A stretch of DNA of 6,716 bases from positions 1 through 6,716 of the forward strand of contig VGSO01000164.1 of NCBI GenBank assembly GCA_016874945.1, read 5' to 3'. How positions within the stretch are numbered: position 1 is the first letter of the stretch; every line of letters begins with the position of its first letter. The notes below the pieces were generated by a model, which had not been told where the DNA came from, did no database searches, and saw nothing but the letters and a program-made list of their open reading frames with translations. The DNA is from Deltaproteobacteria bacterium (GTDB taxonomy: Bacteria; Desulfobacterota; Desulfobaccia; Desulfobaccales; 0-14-0-80-60-11). Shown here piece by piece: positions 1-4,428 of this stretch. The position numbers and the translations under genes were made by a program.

Positions 1-17
1 CCGAAAACCGAAAACCG
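1..17. repeat. ccgaaaa heptamer array, copy 1 (cut by window edge)
   Basis: Two and a half units of the 7-base motif ccgaaaa lie directly beyond the stop of the minus-strand yqeY gene. The same motif recurs at 3718-3748 and 5650-5671, each time followed by a short link and a minus-strand stop codon. The left end is unknown because the window begins here. Confidence 0.75.
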
Positions 18-23
18 CATTTA

Positions 24-473
24 TCAGGCAGAGAGACGCCGCTTGGCGATTTCCTGGATCACTTTGCCGTCCGCCTGGCCGGCCAGCCGGGCCATGGCGG
101 CTTTCATGACCTTCCCCAGATCTTTGGGACCGGAGGCCCCCACCTCCTGGATGATCCGGGCAAGTTCCGCTTCACATGCTTCGGGGTTCAGTTGCGGGGG
201 CAAAAAAGAGAGGAGGACCTGTAGTTCCTCCTCTTCTTTTTTAGCCAAATCGGGCCGCCCGGCCTTGGCGTATTCGGCCATGGCTTCGCGGCGTTGTTTT
301 GCCTGGTTGGAAATTACGGCCTGGAGCTCGTCCTCCGCCAGGGGGCGTTTCAGTTCCACCTCCTTATGGCGGACTGCGGTTTTGAGCATCCGCAAGGTGG
401 ACAAGGCCACGGCCTGTTGGCTCTTCAGGGCCTCTTTGAAGGCCTGTTCGAGCCGCTCATTAAGTGAGCTCAT
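24..473 (-). CDS. yqeY: GatB/YqeY domain-containing protein
   Basis: This 149-residue protein has the whole-length pattern of the YqeY family, which resembles the tail domain of the GatB subunit of the tRNA-dependent amidotransferase. Visible signatures are STLRMLK (residues 25-31) with RHKEVELKR just after it, the KQRREA...AGRPDLA...E stretch (59-80), FLPPQL (90-95), and a C-terminal GKVM...GQADGK segment. It is helical and soluble, so cytoplasmic. The exact role of stand-alone YqeY proteins is poorly defined; a tRNA or aminoacyl-tRNA link is inferred from the GatB relationship. Its ATG overlaps the TGA stop of rpsU as ATGA, so translation is probably coupled. rpsU-yqeY is a common pair, often followed by dnaG and rpoD, but whatever follows here lies outside the window. 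The gene ends in tandem stops, TGA TAA, against a heptamer array. Confidence 0.93.
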   Translation of the reverse strand: MSSLNERLEQAFKEALKSQQAVALSTLRMLKTAVRHKEVELKRPLAEDELQAVISNQAKQRREAMAEYAKAGRPDLAKKEEEELQVLLSFLPPQLNPEACEAELARIIQEVGASGPKDLGKVMKAAMARLAGQADGKVIQEIAKRRLSA

Positions 474-670
474 GAACCCTCAATTTTCCGGAGCTTTTTA
501 AGGGCGCGTTTCTTGGCCGCCAAGATTTTCTTTTTCCGCTTTATGCTGGGTTTTTCGTAGTGTTCCCGTTTGCGAATTTCCGAGAGTATTCCGGCTTTCT
601 CGCACTGCTTTTTAAAGCGTTTTAGGGCGACCTCGAAAGGTTCGTTGGCTTTCACCCTGACGCCGGGCAT
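470..670 (-). CDS. rpsU: 30S ribosomal protein bS21
   Basis: This 66-residue, strongly basic protein matches bS21 along its length: the N-terminal VRVKANEPFEVALKRFKK, a central CEKAGILSEIRKREHYEKPS, and a Lys/Arg-rich helix to the end. bS21 sits on the small-subunit platform near the 3' end of 16S rRNA and assists initiation. The ATG at 670 is supported by a strong GGAGG at 679-683, eight bases away, inside a longer purine stretch (GGGAGGGAGG). The stop overlaps the yqeY start by four bases. A likely promoter (742-769) and a leader hairpin (700-721) lie upstream. Length and composition are ordinary for bS21. Confidence 0.96.
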   Translation of the reverse strand: MPGVRVKANEPFEVALKRFKKQCEKAGILSEIRKREHYEKPSIKRKKKILAAKKRALKKLRKIEGS

Positions 671-678
671 TCATTTCG

Positions 679-683
679 CCTCC
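679..683 (-). promoter_or_regulatory. strong Shine-Dalgarno of rpsU
   Basis: On the minus strand GGAGG lies eight bases before the rpsU ATG, preceded by another GGGAG. It is the strongest ribosome-binding site in the window and fixes the start codon. Confidence 0.8.
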
Positions 684-699
684 CTCCCATGGGCAGATC

Positions 700-721
700 C
701 ACCTAACAGGGGGATTAGGTG
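700..721 (-). promoter_or_regulatory. hairpin in the rpsU leader
   Basis: A perfect 7-base stem, cacctaa/ttaggtg, encloses an 8-base loop that reads TCCCCCTG on the transcript strand. It falls between the predicted promoter and the rpsU ribosome-binding site. The C-rich loop is partly complementary to the GGGAGGGAGG ribosome-binding stretch, so a translation-control role is conceivable. The stem is seen directly; the function is inference. Confidence 0.45.
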
Positions 722-741
722 ACACTTCCACAAACGACTAG

Positions 742-769
742 TTTTTAACATCTATTTTGGAACTGTCAA
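742..769 (-). promoter_or_regulatory. predicted sigma-70 promoter of rpsU-yqeY
   Basis: On the minus strand a perfect TTGACA -35 box (769-764) is followed after 16 bases by TAAAAA (747-742), a weaker -10 box. This predicts a leader of roughly 65 bases before rpsU. It would separate rpsU-yqeY transcription from the sirtuin gene upstream. Confidence 0.5.
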
Positions 770-789
770 TAGTTTTTAAAAAAGCAGTT

Positions 790-816
790 GTCAGCAGTCA
801 GCAGTCAGCAGTCAGC
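790..816. repeat. tandem heptamer (gtcagca), about 3.9 copies
   Basis: Three perfect gtcagca units plus six bases of a fourth, with no interruption. Its unit length of 7 is the same as the unrelated ccgaaaa arrays elsewhere in the window. It lies upstream of the rpsU -35 box. Confidence 0.85.
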
Positions 817-911
817 TTGTGCCGCCCTATTTTATAGGGTAATCAGTCAGTTATAGTCATTATGGAGCATTGCTTAATTGTCGGTTCAAAAAAATAAAAG
901 TAACGAAAGTT

Positions 912-960
912 AAAAAAAACGGCACAAAGATTCTAACAAAACGGCAAATTCTCCTTTGCC
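912..960 (-). terminator. probable intrinsic terminator after the sirtuin gene
   Basis: On the minus strand, starting 23 bases past the stop, a 6-base stem GGCAAA/TTTGCC (960-955 with 948-943, 6-base loop) is followed by a T-rich GTTTTGTT. A longer alternative pairs GGCAAAG with CTTTGTGCC (one bulge), and eight T residues follow (919-912). The stems are short, so efficiency is uncertain. Confidence 0.5.
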
Positions 961-982
961 CCTCGGCCCGGGAAATGAGCGC

Positions 983-1747
983 TCAGTTATTTTGCCTCAT
1001 GGCGGTCAACAACAAGGGCAGCACTTCCCCGGATTTCCCTTGAAGGACCCAGTCGCAGTAAGGGGTCAGGGGAGTAGGGTCGGGATTGATCTCCGCCAGG
1101 CGGGCGCCATACTCTTTGGCCCACAAGGCGAAGGAGGCGGCGGGCTGCACCACCCCGGAAGTCCCCGCCACCAGCATCACCTGGGCCAGGCGCAGGGCTT
1201 CGTGGGCCATCTGTAGCCGGGCCGGGTCCAGGGCTTCTCCGAACCACACCACGTTGGGCCGGAGCAATGCCCCGCAATTCCGGCACCAGGGCATGAGGGG
1301 CAGAGGGGTCCGGCGGTCCTCATCAAGGCCCCCGCACCCGGTGCAGCGCACTTCCCAGATGCTGCCGTGGATTTCCAGGACGTTTAAGGACCCGGCCCGG
1401 CGGTGGAGGCCGTCCACATTCTGGGTGATGAGGAGGAACTCCGGGATCAAACCCTCCAGTTCCGCCAAGGCCAGATGGCCGGGGTTCGGGCTTACTTGGG
1501 CGATGAGGCCCCGGCGCCAGTCGTACCATTCCCACACCAACCGAGGGTCCCGGGCAAAGGCCTGGGGAGTGGCCAGGTCTTCGGCCCGAAAATCGCGCCA
1601 CAATCCTCCGGGCCCCCGGAAGGTTGGAACGCCGCTTTCCGCGGACACTCCGGCGCCGGTGAGCGCCACCAACCGCTGGACCTGGCCCAGGGTTTGGGCC
1701 AGGCCGATCAGGGGTCTGTTCTTGTCTGTATTAGGGTTGTCCGACAT
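983..1747 (-). CDS. cobB: NAD-dependent protein deacylase, Sir2 (CobB-like) family
   Basis: This 254-residue sirtuin removes acyl groups from lysines, using NAD+ and forming nicotinamide and O-acyl-ADP-ribose in the cytoplasm. All core motifs are present: GAGVSAESGVPTFRG (31-45) for NAD binding, TQNVDGLH (108-115), the catalytic His127 in EIHGS, a Cys4 zinc site (C135, C138, C155, C158), and GTSGVVQPAASF followed by AEINPDPTPL for the Rossmann fold. Tyr75 and Arg78 in WYDWRR occupy the Y-x-x-R arrangement that, in SIRT5 and E. coli CobB, recognises succinyl or malonyl groups, so acidic-acyl substrates are plausible. The ATG at 1747 has only a weak AGG about seven bases upstream. The neighbours give no substrate; AMP-forming acetyl-CoA synthetase, a classic CobB target, is not in view. 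Confidence 0.93.
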   Translation of the reverse strand: MSDNPNTDKNRPLIGLAQTLGQVQRLVALTGAGVSAESGVPTFRGPGGLWRDFRAEDLATPQAFARDPRLVWEWYDWRRGLIAQVSPNPGHLALAELEGLIPEFLLITQNVDGLHRRAGSLNVLEIHGSIWEVRCTGCGGLDEDRRTPLPLMPWCRNCGALLRPNVVWFGEALDPARLQMAHEALRLAQVMLVAGTSGVVQPAASFALWAKEYGARLAEINPDPTPLTPYCDWVLQGKSGEVLPLLLTAMRQNN

Positions 1748-1837
1748 GATGCGCCTGATCTTTTTAACTCCTTAACATTAAGTTCAGGAAAATTAAATCC
1801 CAGCGCAGCTATTTTTAGATGACGGTTCACCCTTACT

Positions 1838-1860
1838 CTGCCTTTCCCCTTCAAAGGCAG
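1838..1860. other. hairpin upstream of the sirtuin gene
   Basis: A perfect 8-base stem, ctgccttt/aaaggcag, with a 7-base loop, about 90 bases before the sirtuin start. No T-run follows on either strand, so it does not look like a terminator. It could be a leader structure or a repeat fragment. Confidence 0.35.
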
Positions 1861-1900
1861 GGAAATTTCATTTATGGGGGTTGTCCAAAGTAATTTCCCC

Positions 1901-1957
1901 GTAGGGGCACGGCGAGCCGTGCCCAAGGTACAGGGGCACAGCACGCTGTGCCCCTAC
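1901..1957. repeat. double-hairpin palindromic element with gtaggggc ends
   Basis: Two adjacent hairpins: gggcacggc/gccgtgccc (9-base stem, 2-base loop, 1905-1924) and aggggcacagc/gctgtgcccct (11-base stem, 2-base loop, 1932-1955). The whole 57-base unit is bounded by a perfect 10-base inverted repeat, gtaggggcac at 1901 and gtgcccctac ending at 1957. This is the look of a REP- or MITE-like dispersed repeat; genome copy number cannot be judged here. Confidence 0.7.
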
Positions 1958-2030
1958 GTCAAAAGACAATCGGAAAAAACTTTTGGCAATCGCTATAATC
2001 CTGGGTGAGCTGAAAAAGCGGCTCCATGCT

Positions 2031-2076
2031 TCCCCCGGGGTCGGACGACCCACCCCCTCCCGGGCGGGTCACCCGG
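2031..2076. other. GC-rich cluster of overlapping palindromes
   Basis: Competing inverted repeats include gggtcg/cgaccc (2038-2051, 2-base gap) and gacccaccc/gggcgggtc (2047-2070, one mismatch). The cluster ends about 30 bases before the sppA -35 box. It may be a repeat remnant or a binding region; no function can be assigned. Confidence 0.3.
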
Positions 2077-2108
2077 CGTCAGCGGTTTTGTCCAACCGAG
2101 GGGTGCGA

Positions 2109-2137
2109 TTGCCAGGGTCCGATTTTTAATTTATAAA
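2109..2137 (+). promoter_or_regulatory. predicted sigma-70 promoter of sppA
   Basis: TTGCCA (2109-2114), a 17-base spacer, then TATAAA (2132-2137). Each box matches five of six consensus bases with ideal spacing. Transcription would start near 2144, about 20 bases before the sppA ATG. Confidence 0.6.
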
Positions 2138-2163
2138 GTAATGAAAAAGCTGGCAGGCGAATT

Positions 2164-3102
2164 ATGGCGCTAAGAATCCGCGACCGGGTGATTTTGGCTG
2201 GAATGTCGCTATTTCTGATGGCGGGCTGCGTCACCGTCAAGGTCTCCCTGTTTGAGGAGCCGGCCCCCTTGGAAGAAAAGGCGGTCTCCGGCAAGGGCCG
2301 GGACAAAATCCTGTTGATGGACATATCCGGCATCATCGTGGAGGGGCCCCGGGGGAATAGTATCTGGAGCATGAAGAGCTTCACCCGGCCTGACCGGATT
2401 AAAGAGGAGTTGGAGAAGGCGGCCAAAGACGACCGGGTCAAGGCACTGGTGCTCCGGATCAACTCTCCCGGGGGCACGGTGAGCGGCTCGGACGTGATTC
2501 TCCACGAAATCCGGACCTTTAAAAAGGAAAAGGGAATTCCTGTGGTGGCCTGCCTCACGGGAGTGGCCACCTCCGGCGGCTATTACGTGGCCCAGGCCGG
2601 GGATGACATTGTGGCTTATCCCACCTGCATCACCGGCTCCATCGGGGTCCTGGCCATGAAGCTCAACATCAAAGGGCTGCTGGACAAGGTGGGGGTGGAC
2701 CCGGAAATGGTTAAAAGCGGGGAATGGAAAGACTTCTGGTCGCCGTTCAAGCCCGCTTCCCCGGAAGAAAAGCGAATTATGCAGGATATCACCGACAGCT
2801 TTCACCGGAGCTTCGTGGAGGTGGTGGCCAGGGGAAGAAACTGGAGCCCGACCCAGGTCCGGAAGATCGCGGATGGGCGGATCTTCACCGCGTCCCAGGC
2901 CCTGGACCTGGGGATGGTGGACTGGGTGGGCTACCTGGATGACGCCATCAAGCTGGCCCGGGAGAAAGCCGGGTTGGAGGAAGCCCGGGTAGTGCGGTAT
3001 AACCGCCCGGGGAGCCACCGGCCCACTATTTATTCCTGGCTGCCGGACCTGGAAATGGCAGGACCCCAGTTTCTTTACCTGTGGTGGCCGGGAGAATTTT
3101 AA
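2164..3102 (+). CDS. sppA: signal peptide peptidase SppA, 36K type, predicted lipoprotein
   Basis: This 312-residue serine protease of family S49 is of the short single-domain type. SppA enzymes cut signal-peptide remnants and other small membrane-associated peptides. The catalytic pair is clear: Ser137 in ATSGGYY as nucleophile and Lys189 in KSGEWKD as base, 52 residues apart, exactly the spacing of Ser147 and Lys199 in Bacillus subtilis SppA. Other family marks are INSPGG, TGSIGV and DGRIFTASQALDLGMVD. The N-terminus reads RIRDRVILAGMSLFLMAGC with lipobox LMAGC, so cleavage would leave Cys22 as a lipid-modified first residue, where most SppA proteins have a plain membrane helix. Val follows the Cys, with no Asp inner-membrane retention signal, so outer-membrane anchoring is possible (inference). 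The ATG has a modest caggcg-type ribosome-binding site. flgM starts 75 bases downstream on the same strand. Confidence 0.93.
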   Translation: MALRIRDRVILAGMSLFLMAGCVTVKVSLFEEPAPLEEKAVSGKGRDKILLMDISGIIVEGPRGNSIWSMKSFTRPDRIKEELEKAAKDDRVKALVLRINSPGGTVSGSDVILHEIRTFKKEKGIPVVACLTGVATSGGYYVAQAGDDIVAYPTCITGSIGVLAMKLNIKGLLDKVGVDPEMVKSGEWKDFWSPFKPASPEEKRIMQDITDSFHRSFVEVVARGRNWSPTQVRKIADGRIFTASQALDLGMVDWVGYLDDAIKLAREKAGLEEARVVRYNRPGSHRPTIYSWLPDLEMAGPQFLYLWWPGEF

Positions 3103-3177
3103 GAGAGAAAATTCAAGCTTTCCCCGAATCAACCGATAAGAAAAAAAGAAGGGGGCGGGACAGAATTTTTCCCCGGT

Positions 3178-3468
3178 GTGGATGGTATGAACAACAACGA
3201 ACACCAGCCCCCTGATGCCCCAAGACCGTGCGGCCAGGATCGTCCGGTTCAGCCCCAGCCGGAATCCAGCCCTCCGGAAGGGGTAGGCCATAATCCGGAG
3301 ACCCAGTGCTTGGTAGATATGGCTAAGCAAATAATTGACGCCACCCCCGAAGTTCGGACGGAAAAAGTGGCGGCCTTGAAAAAGGCCATTGAGAATGGAA
3401 CGTATAGCGTGGACTCCCGCAAGCTGGCCAACTCCATCCTGGCCCAAATCCTGAGCGGTATGGAGTGA
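3178..3468 (+). CDS. flgM: FlgM-family anti-sigma-28 factor
   Basis: FlgM binds and holds the flagellar sigma factor FliA until the hook is complete, then is exported. The C-terminal half carries the family signature: an amphipathic DMAKQIIDATPEVRTEK helix (47-63) followed by VAALKKAIENGTYSVDSRKL (64-83) and a final helix. The first 40 or so residues are rich in Pro, Gln and Asn and look disordered. The GTG at 3178 gives 96 residues, but the ATG at 3187 (93 residues) is an equally good start; neither has a strong ribosome-binding site. It lies 75 bases after sppA on the same strand with no obvious terminator between, so co-transcription is plausible. No other flagellar gene is in the window. 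A FlgM-like regulator of another sigma factor cannot be excluded. Confidence 0.85.
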   Translation: MDGMNNNEHQPPDAPRPCGQDRPVQPQPESSPPEGVGHNPETQCLVDMAKQIIDATPEVRTEKVAALKKAIENGTYSVDSRKLANSILAQILSGME

Positions 3469-3520
3469 GAGTTTTTCAATTTTCGGTAATAACTTTTGCT
3501 ACGCCCTGCCGGAAAAAAGA

Positions 3521-3636
3521 TTCACCACCAAGGCGCTAAGACACCACGATTCACCGAGGAAAAAATTGGCGGCGTCCCGGACTTCCGGACGCCTTAATTT
3601 TTGGTGGTTTTGGGTGTCTTGGGACTATGTGGTGTC
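3521..3636. repeat. long imperfect inverted repeat (MITE-like)
   Basis: The left arm ttcaccaccaaggcgc... (3521 onward) is an imperfect reverse complement of the right arm ending near 3636. Shared blocks include caccac and aagacacc. The arms surround the GC hairpin at 3571-3593. The roughly 115-base fold-back structure has no coding capacity and resembles a non-autonomous element or a dispersed repeat. Confidence 0.55.
3561..3602 (+). terminator. probable intrinsic terminator after flgM
   Basis: The stem ggcgtcc/ggacgcc (3571-3577 with 3587-3593, 9-base loop) is followed by TTAATTTTT. An outer aaaaatt/aattttt pairing (3561-3567, 3596-3602) extends it and makes it usable in both directions. 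It lies about 100 bases past flgM and forms the core of a larger inverted repeat. Confidence 0.55.
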
Positions 3637-3717
3637 ATATGACTTTATTATACCATTTTCTCTTTCAAGTGCAACAAACTTAATCTGTAACTTATTGATA
3701 ATCCATAATTATCTTAA

Positions 3718-3748
3718 CCGAAAACCGAAGACCGAAAACCGAAAACCG
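3718..3748. repeat. ccgaaaa heptamer array, copy 2
   Basis: Just over four units of ccgaaaa (one reads ccgaaga) within the left direct repeat. It abuts the stop codon of the desulfurase remnant. Confidence 0.85.
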
Positions 3749-3750
3749 TA

Positions 3751-3815
3751 TTAGGAGCATGGCCGGGGACTCCTCCACTTCTCCGGGGCGGCATATGGCC
3801 CCACGCTGAGGCGCA
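3751..3815 (-). pseudogene. decayed 3' end of a cysteine desulfurase gene
   Basis: Read on the minus strand, the sequence gives ALRLSVGPYAAPEKW... and ends at a TAA (3753-3751). The intact gene nearby reads AVRLSVGRYSTRPEVEE at the matching place. The frame is kept through RLSVG-x-Y and then lost through small indels, and about ten codons before the stop are deleted. At DNA level, ccccacgctgaggcgca (3799-3815) and cctccacttc (3772-3781) match 5769-5785 and 5741-5750, with spacing differing by one base. No start, active site or fold remains, so it is a fragment, not a gene. The match is short but is supported by the flanking spacer, which is duplicated as well. Confidence 0.75.
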
Positions 3816-3863
3816 AAGCCCGAACCGGAACTGTCCTGCGGGGATGGCCTCCGCCGATTCCTC

Positions 3864-3892
3864 TTGACGACCGCCGGGGAAGGTTCTAAAAT
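3864..3892 (+). promoter_or_regulatory. predicted sigma-70 promoter of the two-gene module
   Basis: TTGACG (3864-3869), a 17-base spacer, then TAAAAT (3887-3892), each one base off consensus. Transcription would start near 3900, just before the GGGAGG ribosome-binding site at 3907-3912. It is the best promoter match in the window and lies just past the desulfurase remnant. Confidence 0.65.
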
Positions 3893-3922
3893 AATTAAAA
3901 AACTTCGGGAGGAAAAACCGAT

Positions 3923-4405
3923 ATGACCATTTCTAAAACCGGATTCGCGGTCATCACGGTAATGGCGGCCTTAGCTTTGCTCCTGTTTCAAGTCAATGTC
4001 AGTCAAGCTGATAATAGTCTGAAACTTCAAGTCCTAGGCCCGCCGGCCGGGGTTAAGGTGGGGACTCAATTTAGCCTTACCATTAAAGCTTATAACTTTC
4101 AGACTTCCGCTGTTACCTTCAACCGGGTCGTGGTAGGTTATGTTAACCCGGATTTAAGCGTCAAAGGGCCTCTTTTGGTGAGCTCCGTCTCTCGCACCGT
4201 CCCGGCAGGCACCCGGCCAAATCCGTGGGACCCGGTGACCCCCGGCGTCCTTACCTTCGCCGTGCCTTTTACCATTGTCCCTACCGAACCCCCGTTGCCG
4301 GCAAATACCATTCTCCCCATTATGGTCACGTTATGGAACAACGCGTATACCGCCGGTAATGAGAGAGGCGCGGGAGCGGGAGGGGTCAAGATAATCGTTC
4401 CTTAG
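3923..4405 (+). CDS. hypothetical exported protein, probable beta-sandwich
   Basis: I do not recognise a named family. The 160-residue product starts with a Sec signal peptide: TISK then a hydrophobic stretch (residues 7-26) ending SQA, with likely cleavage after Ala29. The mature part of about 131 residues has alternating hydrophobic strands and many Pro, Gly, Thr and Val residues: LKLQVLGPPAGVKVGTQFSL, TIKAYNFQTSAVTFNRVVVG, then PVTPGVLTFAVPFTIVP, TILPIMVTLWNNAY and a final GGVKIIVP. This is typical of an immunoglobulin-like or similar beta-sandwich domain in the periplasm or outside. There are no Cys residues in the mature part and no lipobox. A strong promoter and GGGAGG ribosome-binding site precede the ATG. 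The next gene begins 23 bases downstream, so the two probably form an operon. Confidence 0.85.
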   Translation: MTISKTGFAVITVMAALALLLFQVNVSQADNSLKLQVLGPPAGVKVGTQFSLTIKAYNFQTSAVTFNRVVVGYVNPDLSVKGPLLVSSVSRTVPAGTRPNPWDPVTPGVLTFAVPFTIVPTEPPLPANTILPIMVTLWNNAYTAGNERGAGAGGVKIIVP

Positions 4406-4428
4406 CCTGTGTAGGGAAATGCAAGCCT

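Larger units (their letters stand above)
671..982. other. intergenic region between the sirtuin gene and rpsU
   Basis: This 312-base AT-rich spacer carries the probable sirtuin terminator (912-960), the heptamer array (790-816), a small hairpin at 825-839 (ccctat/ataggg, 3-base loop), and the rpsU promoter and leader. I see no convincing gene in it on either strand. Confidence 0.6.
1748..2163. other. divergent spacer between sirtuin and sppA genes
   Basis: This 416-base region separates two divergent genes. It contains a hairpin (1838-1860), a double-palindrome element (1901-1957), a GC-rich cluster of overlapping palindromes (about 2031-2076) and the sppA promoter (2109-2137). I found no convincing promoter for the sirtuin gene and no credible coding sequence. 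Confidence 0.55.
3648..3815. repeat. direct repeat, left copy (diverged copy of 5581-5785)
   Basis: Bases 3648-3702 align without gaps to 5581-5635 (41 of 55 identical, the last 15 perfectly: taacttattgataat). The ccgaaaa array follows in both, one unit longer here. Then come tatta with the TAA stop and desulfurase-derived sequence (cctccacttc and ccccacgctgaggcgca shared). About 30 bases of coding sequence present in the right copy are missing here. Weaker similarity may continue to about 3850. Confidence 0.8.
3469..3922. other. repeat-rich spacer between flgM and the two-gene module
   Basis: These 454 bases hold, in order, a long imperfect inverted repeat with a central GC hairpin (3521-3636), an AT-rich block (3648-3702) that copies 5581-5635, a ccgaaaa array (3718-3748), a decayed cysteine desulfurase C-terminus (3751 to about 3815) and the promoter of the next operon (3864-3892). 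I see no intact gene. Confidence 0.65.

Noticed and set aside
1086..1775. A 229-codon plus-strand open frame across the sirtuin gene
   Set aside because: It is antisense to a gene with every sirtuin motif, and its translation is low-complexity, rich in Arg, Ser and Pro. High GC creates such frames.
1994..1999. Perfect TATAAT as a second sppA promoter
   Set aside because: The sequence 17 bases upstream (cggaaa) is no -35 box, there is no extended -10, and a better match lies at 2109-2137.
2209..3447. A 412-codon minus-strand open frame opposite sppA and flgM
   Set aside because: It spans two well-recognised plus-strand genes, has no recognisable motif and is rich in His, Gly and Pro, as expected of an antisense shadow.
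3566..3754. A 62-codon plus-strand open frame
   Set aside because: It lies wholly in inverted-repeat, AT-rich and heptamer sequence; its end (NRKPKTENRKPY) is simply the translated ccgaaaa array.
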